A stretch of DNA of 40,962 bases from assembly GCA_035325645.1 (NCBI GenBank), contig DAOKZK010000019.1, forward strand, positions 1-40,962, read 5' to 3'. The notes below the pieces were generated by a model. It had not been told where the DNA came from and did not search any database. It saw only the letters and a list, made by a program, of their open reading frames with translations. This document shows positions 1-6,877 of this stretch, one piece after another; position 1 is the stretch's first letter; each line of letters opens with the position of its first letter. The stretch is from Macondimonas sp035325645 (GTDB taxonomy: Bacteria; Pseudomonadota; Gammaproteobacteria; UBA5335). Both the position numbers and the translations under genes were made by a program.

Positions 1-32
1 CTACCATCAACCCAGGACTCTAGATCGAACCG

Positions 33-413
33 CTACTGAAAGCGGGGGGACGTCGCGTGTTCGACGCAAGCTTCAAGCCGATACAGATTTGCCTGATGTG
101 TCCTTTCTGTGGGAATGTACGATGCCACTGCCCGAAGCATTGCGACTTGAACGAGGAAAATGGGCCAAATTATATCCACTGCAAAGTAGGTGGAATTTGC
201 GATTTGGCTGTCAACGGTCTCCACCCGTCGATCTCCTTGATATGCGTGGCGAACATCGTAGGCGAGGCCCTGTACAAATTCACCATGATGTGGCGGGAGT
301 GGTCCTTCATCAGAAGCAAAGTAGTGAATTGTCTCGCGTAGGTCACGCAGATCTATGTAATCACCAGCCAGCGTAATTCCCGCTCCATATTTGGTTGGTC
401 TTCCGATCAGCAC
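33..413 (-). CDS. DUF6904-like hypothetical protein
   Basis: A 126-residue protein starting at a GTG (413) with a good Shine-Dalgarno sequence, AGAGGAG, six bases upstream on the minus strand. The N-terminus, LIGRPTKYGAGITLAGDY followed by a DLRDLRETIHY-like stretch, resembles what I recall of the small DUF6904 family, whose function is unknown. There are no signal peptide, membrane or catalytic motifs. The gene and its flank are visibly less GC-rich than the rest of the window, and no functional partner lies nearby, which fits an acquired accessory gene at the edge of a core block. The family assignment is from memory; the coding call rests on the ribosome binding site and the coherent protein composition. 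Confidence 0.6.
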   Translation of the reverse strand: MLIGRPTKYGAGITLAGDYIDLRDLRETIHYFASDEGPLPPHHGEFVQGLAYDVRHAYQGDRRVETVDSQIANSTYFAVDIIWPIFLVQVAMLRAVASYIPTERTHQANLYRLEACVEHATSPRFQ

Positions 414-743
414 GTTTTTCTCCTCTGGTCTCTAACGAGACGGTAGAATGCCATTTTTTCATGTCGATCAATTCTGACAGTAAAGTTGGGATGAAGGCGG
501 CTTCCAGCTATACTTCTCCATAATGTATCATGACTCATGCTGTGAGGCTCAGAAGCTTCAGCTACGTCTGGACTACACGCCATGCCTCGCAATCCGTCGA
601 GACAGGTTGGCGGTGGTCTTGAGGAAGGACATCGTTGCGGTGGCCAGCACGCGGACCTTCCAGCTAGGAGCTTGGTTATTCGACTGATGGGTTCACTCTT
701 GTGCTGGCGGTGTGTCTTTATAGGGTGCTTGAGTGGGGATCGC
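414..743. other. 330-base stretch without a recognised gene
   Basis: No convincing gene on either strand. A minus-strand frame runs through 407-916 but antisense to the real gene at 744-1100, and its product resembles nothing I know. The composition changes from mixed (1-600) to GC-rich near 744. It may hold the promoters of the two divergent flanking genes; I see no clear -35/-10 pair. Confidence 0.4.
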
Positions 744-1100
744 ATGCGGGAAATTGGCGCGACGATCGGTTTGCTTTGCCTGAGCAACGTGTTCATGACG
801 TTTGCCTGGTATGCCCATCTCAAGACACTCCCGTCCAAGCCCTGGATCATCGCGGCTCTGGCGAGTTGGGGGATCGCGTTGTTCGAATATCTGTTGCAGG
901 TGCCGGCCAATCGCATCGGCTACACCGTGCTCTCGCTGGGGCAGCTCAAGATTCTGCAGGAAGTGATCACGCTCAGCGTGTTCGTACCCTTTGCGGTCTT
1001 CTACATGAAAGAGCCGCTCAGGCTGGATTATCTCTGGGCGGGCCTGTGCATCCTGGGCGCGGTGTATTTCATTTTCCGCGCCAAGGGGCTGGCCGCCTGA
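744..1100 (+). CDS. DMT-family small membrane protein (DUF486)
   Basis: A 118-residue hydrophobic protein with about four transmembrane segments, similar to the DUF486/DMT-like family of small inner-membrane proteins of unknown substrate. Typical features are the start MREIGATIGLLCLSNVFMT, a central IALFEYLLQVPANRIGY segment, the segment GQLKILQEVITL, and the ending LDYLWAGLCILGAVYFIF. A longer in-frame start at 582 would add 54 residues unlike the family. I chose the ATG at 744 because the protein then has the usual family length and a purine-rich GAGTGGGGA lies just upstream. It stands upstream of sppA with a 121-base gap, so it may be transcribed alone. Transport activity has not been established for the family as far as I know. 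Confidence 0.85.
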   Translation: MREIGATIGLLCLSNVFMTFAWYAHLKTLPSKPWIIAALASWGIALFEYLLQVPANRIGYTVLSLGQLKILQEVITLSVFVPFAVFYMKEPLRLDYLWAGLCILGAVYFIFRAKGLAA

Positions 1101-1221
1101 GCGTCACCGGCACGTTTGGCCGGGAAGTCGCTCTGGCTGCAGGCCGCGCCCGTTGGCTGCCCTGCACGACGCCGGACCTCTGCATTATGATGGCCGGATT
1201 CAAACGCAGCCGAGGTCACGC

Positions 1222-3063
1222 ATGAGCCGCAGTCCTTCCCGAATTCGCCGCGCCGCTGGCCGTGTGGGCGGTTTCATCGACGGCCTGCGGCGCTGGCTGT
1301 CGCGGCTCATGTTCGTGGGTTTCGTGCTGGTCGTGGTGATGTTGCTGCGTACCGATCTGGCCGTGCCGGTGCCGGCCGAGTCGGCGCTGGTGCTCAAGCT
1401 GCAGGGCGCGCTAGTGGAACAATCCCAGCAGGATCCCTTGCAGCGGGTGATCGACGAGACGGTCGGTGCGCCGGTGCGCGAGACCCAGGTCCGGGACCTG
1501 TTGCGGGCGCTGGACGCGGCGGCCACCGACGATCGGATCAAGGCCGCCGTGCTGGATTTCAGTCATTTCGAAGGCGGCGAGCTGGCCAAGCTGATGCAGA
1601 TCGGCGCGGCCGTGCAGCGCTTCAAGGCGGCCGGCAAGCCGGTCCTGGCCTACGCCGACGAATACAGCCAGTCGGCCTATCTGGTTGCGTCCCAGGCCAG
1701 TGAGGTGCATCTGCATCCCATGGGGCAGGTGGGCATCGAGGGCTTTTCGACCTATCCGCTCTATTTCCGGGATCTGATCGACAGGATCGGGGTCGAGGTC
1801 AACGTGTTCCGTGTCGGCGAGTTCAAGTCGGCGGTCGAGCCCTTCATCCGCAATGACATGTCGGCGGCCTCGCGCGAGGCCAACCGCGCCTGGCTGAACG
1901 ATCTGTGGGATGTGTACAAACAGACCGTCGCGACGGCGCGGGAGCTCGCGCCGGAGAAGATCCAGCGCTACGCCGACCGCATGGCCGATCTGCTGCTCGC
2001 CACGCAGGGCGACAGCGCGCAGCTTGCCCTCCAGGAAGGCTTGGTGGACGCGTTGAGCCACCGGGATGAGTTCATCAATCGGGTGATCGCGGCGAGCAGC
2101 CCGGACGAGGAAGGCGGCTTCAACAGCGTCGACCAGAATGGCTATCTGCTGGTGATCGGACGCGAGGCGCCGGTCGATGCGCGCAAGCCCACGGTGGGGA
2201 TCCTCGTCGCGGCCGGCACCATCGTCGACGGCGACCCGGCCCAGAACGCCGTGAGCGGCGATGCTTTCGCCGAGACCATCCGTCAGGCGCGTCTCGACGA
2301 GACGGTCAAGGCGCTGGTGGTGCGCATCGACAGCCCCGGAGGCAGCGCTTTTGCCTCGGAGGTGATCCGCCGCGAACTGGATCTGACGCGGGAGGCGGGC
2401 AAGCCGGTCGTGGTGTCGATGGGCAGCGTCGCAGCGTCGGGCGGCTACTGGATCGCCACGGCCTCGGATCGCATCCTGGCCTCGCCGGCCACCATCACGG
2501 GCTCCATCGGCGTGTTCGGCATTCTGCCGACCTTCCAGGACACCCTGGGCAAGCTCGGTGTGCATGTCGACGGCGTCGGCACGACGGCGCTGGCGGGCGC
2601 CCTGCGCGCCGATCGCAAGCTCGATCCCCGCGTGGGCGAGGCGATCCAGGCCATGGTGGAGCGCACCTATCGCGATTTCCTGCTGCGGGTCGCCGACGCC
2701 CGGCAACTGCCTGTCGAAACGGTCGCCGAGCTGGCCGAAGGTCGTGTCTGGAGCGGGGCGGATGCCCTCGAGCTGAAACTGGTCGATGGCTACGGCGAGG
2801 TGCCCGAGGCCGTCAAGGCCGCGGCGGAACTGGCCGAGCTGGGGGACAATTACCAGGCTCGTTACCTCGAGCCCGAGCTGACGCTGGGACAGTATTTGCT
2901 GGCGCGCATCCAGAGCACCGCGATCGGCGCGCGGGCCTTGCAGAGCCTGCTTCCGCCGGAATTCGCGCGTCTGGTCCAGGCTTGGGAAGCCGCTGCCCGG
3001 CCCTTGATCGCGCCCGCCCAGCGCGGCATCTACGCCTTCTGTCTGTGCGGGCGCCCCGGCTGA
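1222..3063 (+). CDS. sppA: Signal peptide peptidase SppA, 67K type
   Basis: Protease IV, a membrane-anchored serine protease that degrades cleaved signal peptides. It has 613 residues, close to the 618 of E. coli SppA, with two tandem S49 domains. One transmembrane segment lies near residues 33-48 (LMFVGFVLVVVMLL). The general-base lysine is Lys202 in VFRVGEFKSAVEPF, in the N-terminal domain, and the nucleophile is Ser406 in SVAASGGYW, in the C-terminal domain. This is the split Ser/Lys dyad of the long SppA type. The start at 1222 is preceded by GAGGT at a suitable distance; an upstream in-frame ATG at 1153 adds a non-family extension. A TATGAT hexamer at 1186-1191 is a possible -10 element. 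The gene is convergent with metE. Confidence 0.96.
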   Translation: MSRSPSRIRRAAGRVGGFIDGLRRWLSRLMFVGFVLVVVMLLRTDLAVPVPAESALVLKLQGALVEQSQQDPLQRVIDETVGAPVRETQVRDLLRALDAAATDDRIKAAVLDFSHFEGGELAKLMQIGAAVQRFKAAGKPVLAYADEYSQSAYLVASQASEVHLHPMGQVGIEGFSTYPLYFRDLIDRIGVEVNVFRVGEFKSAVEPFIRNDMSAASREANRAWLNDLWDVYKQTVATARELAPEKIQRYADRMADLLLATQGDSAQLALQEGLVDALSHRDEFINRVIAASSPDEEGGFNSVDQNGYLLVIGREAPVDARKPTVGILVAAGTIVDGDPAQNAVSGDAFAETIRQARLDETVKALVVRIDSPGGSAFASEVIRRELDLTREAGKPVVVSMGSVAASGGYWIATASDRILASPATITGSIGVFGILPTFQDTLGKLGVHVDGVGTTALAGALRADRKLDPRVGEAIQAMVERTYRDFLLRVADARQLPVETVAELAEGRVWSGADALELKLVDGYGEVPEAVKAAAELAELGDNYQARYLEPELTLGQYLLARIQSTAIGARALQSLLPPEFARLVQAWEAAARPLIAPAQRGIYAFCLCGRPG

Positions 3064-3090
3064 TACGCCGGATGGATCGCCGCGGTTGAT

Positions 3091-3111
3091 GGCGGGGGTG
3101 CCGCCCCCGCC
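3091..3111. terminator. GC hairpin between convergent sppA and metE
   Basis: GGCGGGGG (3091-3098), loop TGCCG, CCCCCGCC (3104-3111): a perfect 8-bp stem in the 140-base gap between two convergent genes. There is no T-run on either side, so it is a terminator-like structure, not a canonical intrinsic terminator. It could serve both genes. Confidence 0.4.
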
Positions 3112-3203
3112 TCCATGCCTGTCCGGGCGGATGCCGGTCGATGCGTGCGTCCGGACCCGTGCCGCGGGTTTGGCGCAGCGGCGACTTTCGCCATCCTCCG
3201 CGT

Positions 3204-5489
3204 TCAGCGCGGCGCGTATTCCGCGCGCAGCCGCCGCGCGGCCTCGACCAGATTGGCCAGCGCCGGTTCGACTTCCGCCCAGGCGCGCGTTTTCAGGCCG
3301 CAGTCGGGGTTCACCCACAGCCGTTCCGGCGGGATCAGCGCGGCGGCCTTGCGCATCAGCGCGACCATCTCGTCCACCGTCGGGATGCGCGGCGTGTGCA
3401 CGTCATAGACGCCGGGGCCGATCTCGTTGGGATAGCCGAAGCGCTGGAAGGCATCGAGCAATTCCATGTCCGAGCGCGAGGTCTCGATGCTGATGACGTC
3501 GGCGTCCATCGCGGCGATGGTCTGGATGATGTCGTTGAACTCGGCATAGCACATGTGGGTGTGGATCTGCGTCGCATCCTGCACGCCGCCGACTGCAATA
3601 CGAAACGCAAGGCTCGCCCAGTCAAGATAACCCGCCCACTCGGCCCGGCGCAGCGGCAAGCCTTCGCGCAGCGCCGGCTCGTCGACCTGGATCACGCCGA
3701 TGCCGGCAGCTTCCAGATCCAGCACCTCGTCACGCAGCGCCAGCGCGATCTGCAGCGCACTGTCGCGGCGCGGCTGGTCATCGCGCACGAACGACCACTG
3801 CAGGATGGTCACCGGCCCGGTGAGCATGCCCTTCATCGGCTTATCGGTGAGCGACTGCGCGTAGCGGCTCCAGGTCACGGTCATGGGTGCCGGCCGCGCG
3901 ACGTCGCCGAAGAGGATGGGCGGCTTCACGCAGCGCGAACCGTAGCTCTGCACCCAGCCCTGCGCGGTGAAGGCAAATCCGGCCAGTTGCTCGCCGAAGT
4001 ACTCGACCATGTCGTTGCGCTCGGCCTCGCCATGCACCAGCACGTCCAGCCCCAGCGCCTCTTGACGTTCCACCGCCAGCGCGATCTGCGCCTGCATCGC
4101 CGTTTGGTAGGCCGCCTCGTCGAGCTGGCCTTGCCGATGGTCTTGGCGCGCCTTGCGGATCTCGGCGGTCTGCGGGAAGGAGCCGATGGTGGTGGTCGGA
4201 AACAGCGGCAGCCGCAAGCGCGCGCGCTGCGCCTGTGCGCGGACCGGATAGGGATGCAGCCGATCGCCTTGAGCCGGCGTCAGCGACGCCAGCCGTGTCT
4301 GTACGGCGGCGTTGTGGATGCGGGTTGAGGTGCGGCGCGAGGCGAGCGCGGCCGCGTTTGCGGCCAGCGTCGACGCCACCGCGGTGCGGCCTTCGCGCAG
4401 CGCCCGCGCCAAGGCCGCGACCTCGTTCAGCTTCTGGGTGGCAAAGGCGAGCCACGAGGCCAACTCGGGATCGAGCGCCGTCTCCTGCGCCAGATCGACC
4501 GGCACGTGCAGCAGCGAGCAGGAAGGCGCCAGCCACAGCCGCTCGCCGAGGCGGGCGTGGATCGGCTCGAGCCACTCGAGCGTGGCCGCCAGATCGCTGC
4601 ACCAGACATTGCGCCCATCGACGACGCCCAGGGAGAGCGTCTTGTCCGCCGGCAGCTTTGCCACCGCCTGCGCGACCTGCGCCGGGTCGCGCACGGCGTC
4701 CAGATGCAGCGCCTGCACCGGCAGATCGAGCGCCAGCGCGAGATTCTCGCCCAGCCCGCCGAAGTAGGTGGTCAGCAGAATCTGCGGGCCGCCCTGCAAT
4801 GCGTCATAGGTGGTCGCAAAGGCCGCTTGCCACGCGGCGGGCAGATCCAGCGCCAGGATGGGTTCGTCGATCTGCACCCAAGCAACGCCCTGCGCGCGCA
4901 GCCGCGTCAGAACCGCGCGGTAGACGGCGAGTACCTCGTCGAGCAGCGTCAGGCGCTCGAAGGGTTCGCCCTTCACCTTGCCCAGCCACAACCAAGTCAG
5001 CGGGCCGACCAGCACCGGGCGGGCGTTGAAACCGGCGGCCTGACACTCGGCCACCTGCTCGAACAGCGCCTCGGAGGCAAGGCGCAAGCGCTGGCCGCGA
5101 TGCAGCTCGGGCACGAGGTAGTGATAGTTGGTGTCGAACCACTTGGTCATCTCGCAGGCCGGCGCATCCGCGCCCTGCGGCGCTCGCCCGCGCGCCATGC
5201 GAAACAGGGTGTCGAGATCGACCGTCGCGCCGCTCCAGCCGAAGCGCGCCGGCACCGCGCCCAGCAACGCCGAGGTGTCGAGCACGTGGTCGTACCAGCT
5301 GAAGTCGCCGACCGGTAACTGTGTGAGCCCGGCCGCCGCCTGCAGGCGCCAGTGCCGCAGACGCAGCTCGCGCCCCGTCTGCAACAGAGCCTCCGCATCT
5401 CGCTCGCCGTGCCAGTAAGCCTCCACTGCCTGCTTGAGTTCCCGCTTGGCGCCGATGCGCGGGAAGCCGAGATTGTGAGCCGTTGCCAT
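3204..5489 (-). CDS. metE: Cobalamin-independent methionine synthase MetE
   Basis: 5-methyltetrahydropteroyltriglutamate-homocysteine methyltransferase: it makes methionine from homocysteine in the cytosol without vitamin B12. It has 761 residues. The N-terminus, HNLGFPRIGAKRELK, is typical. Zinc ligands are visible as His645 and Cys647 in IHTHMCYAEFND and Cys730 in VNPDCGLKTR, each four residues later than in E. coli MetE (641, 643, 726). The ATG at 5489 has AGGAG upstream; the longer frame reaching 5540 adds 17 unlikely residues. The gene is divergent from metR with 93 bases between, the classic MetR-controlled arrangement. A B12 riboswitch follows metR, but it points toward nrdAB, not toward metE. 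Confidence 0.98.
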   Translation of the reverse strand: MATAHNLGFPRIGAKRELKQAVEAYWHGERDAEALLQTGRELRLRHWRLQAAAGLTQLPVGDFSWYDHVLDTSALLGAVPARFGWSGATVDLDTLFRMARGRAPQGADAPACEMTKWFDTNYHYLVPELHRGQRLRLASEALFEQVAECQAAGFNARPVLVGPLTWLWLGKVKGEPFERLTLLDEVLAVYRAVLTRLRAQGVAWVQIDEPILALDLPAAWQAAFATTYDALQGGPQILLTTYFGGLGENLALALDLPVQALHLDAVRDPAQVAQAVAKLPADKTLSLGVVDGRNVWCSDLAATLEWLEPIHARLGERLWLAPSCSLLHVPVDLAQETALDPELASWLAFATQKLNEVAALARALREGRTAVASTLAANAAALASRRTSTRIHNAAVQTRLASLTPAQGDRLHPYPVRAQAQRARLRLPLFPTTTIGSFPQTAEIRKARQDHRQGQLDEAAYQTAMQAQIALAVERQEALGLDVLVHGEAERNDMVEYFGEQLAGFAFTAQGWVQSYGSRCVKPPILFGDVARPAPMTVTWSRYAQSLTDKPMKGMLTGPVTILQWSFVRDDQPRRDSALQIALALRDEVLDLEAAGIGVIQVDEPALREGLPLRRAEWAGYLDWASLAFRIAVGGVQDATQIHTHMCYAEFNDIIQTIAAMDADVISIETSRSDMELLDAFQRFGYPNEIGPGVYDVHTPRIPTVDEMVALMRKAAALIPPERLWVNPDCGLKTRAWAEVEPALANLVEAARRLRAEYAPR

Positions 5490-5518
5490 GATCGTTGCTC
5501 CTGAAAAACCTGGCGGGC

Positions 5519-5547
5519 ATTCTGGGTGGCGGGTTAACATGAATCAA
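5519..5547 (-). promoter_or_regulatory. Candidate metE promoter
   Basis: On the minus strand TTGATT (complement of 5542-5547) is followed after 17 bases by CAGAAT (complement of 5519-5524), matching four of six positions at each hexamer of the sigma-70 consensus. Transcription would start near 5512, giving a short leader of about 20 bases that includes the AGGAG of metE. Confidence 0.45.
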
Positions 5548-5570
5548 ACGGATATTCTTCAGAATAACCA

Positions 5571-5583
5571 TGAGAAAAATTCA
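5571..5583. promoter_or_regulatory. MetR-type operator in the metE-metR gap
   Basis: TGAGAAAAATTCA matches the MetR consensus TGAA-N5-TTCA with one mismatch and touches the first base of metR. A second partial repeat, ATTCT-TC-AGAAT (5554-5565), lies next to it. Position and match fit activation of metE and autoregulation of metR by MetR with homocysteine, as known in enteric bacteria. Binding is inferred. Confidence 0.5.
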
Positions 5584-6494
5584 TGATCGAATGGCGTCAT
5601 CTGCGCAGTCTCGTGGCGCTGCGCGAGACCGGCAGCCTCACCACCGCCGCCGAGCAGCTGCATCTCACCCAGTCCGCGCTGTCGCATCAGCTCAAGGAGC
5701 TGGAGGATCGCATCGGTGCGCGACTGTTCGAGCGCAAGAGCCGGCCGCTGCGCTTCACGTGGGCGGGTGAGCGGCTGCTGAGTCTGGCGGATCAGGTGCT
5801 GCCGCAGGTGCGCGCGGCTGAACGCGATCTGGCGCGGCTGCGTGCCGGGCGCGCCGGCCGGCTGCATCTGGTCATCGAATGCCACAGCTGCTTCGACTGG
5901 CTGATGCCGGCGCTGGATGCGTTTCGTGCCCTGTGGCCGGAGGTCGCGCTGGACATCTCGATGGGTTACGGCTTCGAGCCGTTGCCGGCGCTCGCGCGCG
6001 GTCAGATCGACATGGTGATCACCGCCGATCCGCTGCCCGGCGAAGGGGTGCGCTATCAACCGCTGTTCCGCTACCAGAACGTGCTGCTGCTGTCGGCCGA
6101 CCATCCGCTGGCCGCGAAATCGTGGATCGCGCCGGCGGATCTTGCCGGCGAGACGCTGATCACCTACCCGGTCGAGGTCGAGCGCCTGGATCTGTTCAGC
6201 CGCTTCCTCATGCCCGCGGGCGTCACGGTCGAGCGGCGTACCAGCGAGCTGACGCTGATGATCATCCAGCTCGTCGCCAGCGGGCGGGGGCTCACCACGC
6301 TGCCGCAATGGGCGGTGACGCAGGCCACCGCGAACGGCCGGTTGATCACCCGGCCACTGGGCGAACAGGGTTTGTGGAGCACGCTGCATGCCGCCATCCG
6401 CAGCGAGGATGGTGAAGTCGCCTACCTGAGCGAATTCATCGAGATGGCGCGCAGCAAATGCTTTGCGACGCTGGAAGGGCTGCGACCGGCCTGA
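5583..6494 (+). CDS. metR: LysR-type regulator MetR
   Basis: A transcriptional activator of methionine biosynthesis genes that responds to homocysteine. It has 303 residues. The N-terminal winged helix-turn-helix (about residues 1-60, with TTAAEQLHLTQSALSHQLKE) precedes a LysR substrate-binding domain. The family signature IECHSCFDWLMPAL matches the equivalent stretch of E. coli MetR (IECHSCIQWLTPAL). It also shares LITYPVEVERLDLF and the EQGLWSTLHAAIR end region. It is divergent from metE, and the MetR-like operator overlaps its start, which implies autoregulation. Identification is firm from both sequence and position. Confidence 0.96.
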   Translation: MIEWRHLRSLVALRETGSLTTAAEQLHLTQSALSHQLKELEDRIGARLFERKSRPLRFTWAGERLLSLADQVLPQVRAAERDLARLRAGRAGRLHLVIECHSCFDWLMPALDAFRALWPEVALDISMGYGFEPLPALARGQIDMVITADPLPGEGVRYQPLFRYQNVLLLSADHPLAAKSWIAPADLAGETLITYPVEVERLDLFSRFLMPAGVTVERRTSELTLMIIQLVASGRGLTTLPQWAVTQATANGRLITRPLGEQGLWSTLHAAIRSEDGEVAYLSEFIEMARSKCFATLEGLRPA

Positions 6495-6512
6495 GCAAGG
6501 ATGCGGGTGGCC

Positions 6513-6541
6513 TTGCAAGATCGGCCGATCACCCTTATCTT
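6513..6541 (+). promoter_or_regulatory. Candidate promoter of the riboswitch-nrdAB transcript
   Basis: TTGCAA (6513-6518), 17 bases, TATCTT (6536-6541), four of six matches at each hexamer. It lies just after metR and directly upstream of the cobalamin riboswitch, so the predicted start near 6548 would place the whole aptamer at the 5' end of the mRNA. Confidence 0.45.
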
Positions 6542-6554
6542 GTGCGTCGTCTTC

Positions 6555-6740
6555 GGTGCATCCACTAAATATTGTGTGTGCTCACAGGGAATCCGGTGTG
6601 AATCCGGAACTGTCGCGCAGCGGTATGGAGAAACGAAGGTCGCACGGCCCACAGCCAGGCACTGCCCGCAAGGGTGGGAAGCCGCGACCGTAGGTGCTCG
6701 CAAGAGCCTGTCTCCAAGTCCGAATACCTGCCGAGGATGG
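6555..6740 (+). promoter_or_regulatory. Cobalamin (B12) riboswitch
   Basis: The conserved core is present in order: GGGAATCCGGTG, TGAATCCGGAACTGTCGCGC, AGCGGTATGG (6588-6627), a GCTC-GCAA-GAGC hairpin (about 6696-6707), and the 3' B12 box AAGTCCGAATACCTGCC (6716-6732). This is the adenosylcobalamin aptamer pattern. It lies about 140 bases upstream of nrdA on the same strand. The expected effect is that B12 shuts off the class Ia reductase when a B12-dependent class II enzyme can replace it. The outer boundaries are approximate; the core is unambiguous. Confidence 0.93.
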
Positions 6741-6741
6741 C

Positions 6742-6765
6742 CTCGCCCGGCTTGTCCGGGGCGAG
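6742..6765 (+). terminator. Hairpin in the riboswitch expression platform
   Basis: CTCGCCCGG (6742-6750), loop CTTGT, CCGGGGCGAG (6756-6765): a stable stem with one bulge directly after the B12 box. There is no following T-run, so it may act through pairing with the aptamer or downstream leader, or through Rho, instead of as a classical terminator. The nrdA ribosome binding site (GGGAGG, 6868-6873) is about 100 bases further on. Confidence 0.4.
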
Positions 6766-6877
6766 ATCGAACCCGAGCCTTCGCGTCAAAGGTCTCGTCG
6801 GCGTCGCCTGCCCATCCGGCCGGCAGCGCCCATGAACACGCGCGTCGGCCCGACCCGGTATCCACTTGGGAGGCGCC

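Noticed and set aside
407..916. 169-codon minus-strand frame
   Set aside because: It runs antisense through the DUF486 gene and has no recognisable motif.
1411..3318. 635-codon minus-strand frame
   Set aside because: It lies antisense to sppA, whose catalytic residues and length are certain; long reverse frames are common in GC-rich coding DNA and its product resembles no protein family.
3141..4328. 395-codon plus-strand frame
   Set aside because: Antisense to metE; low-complexity His/Arg/Gln-rich product.
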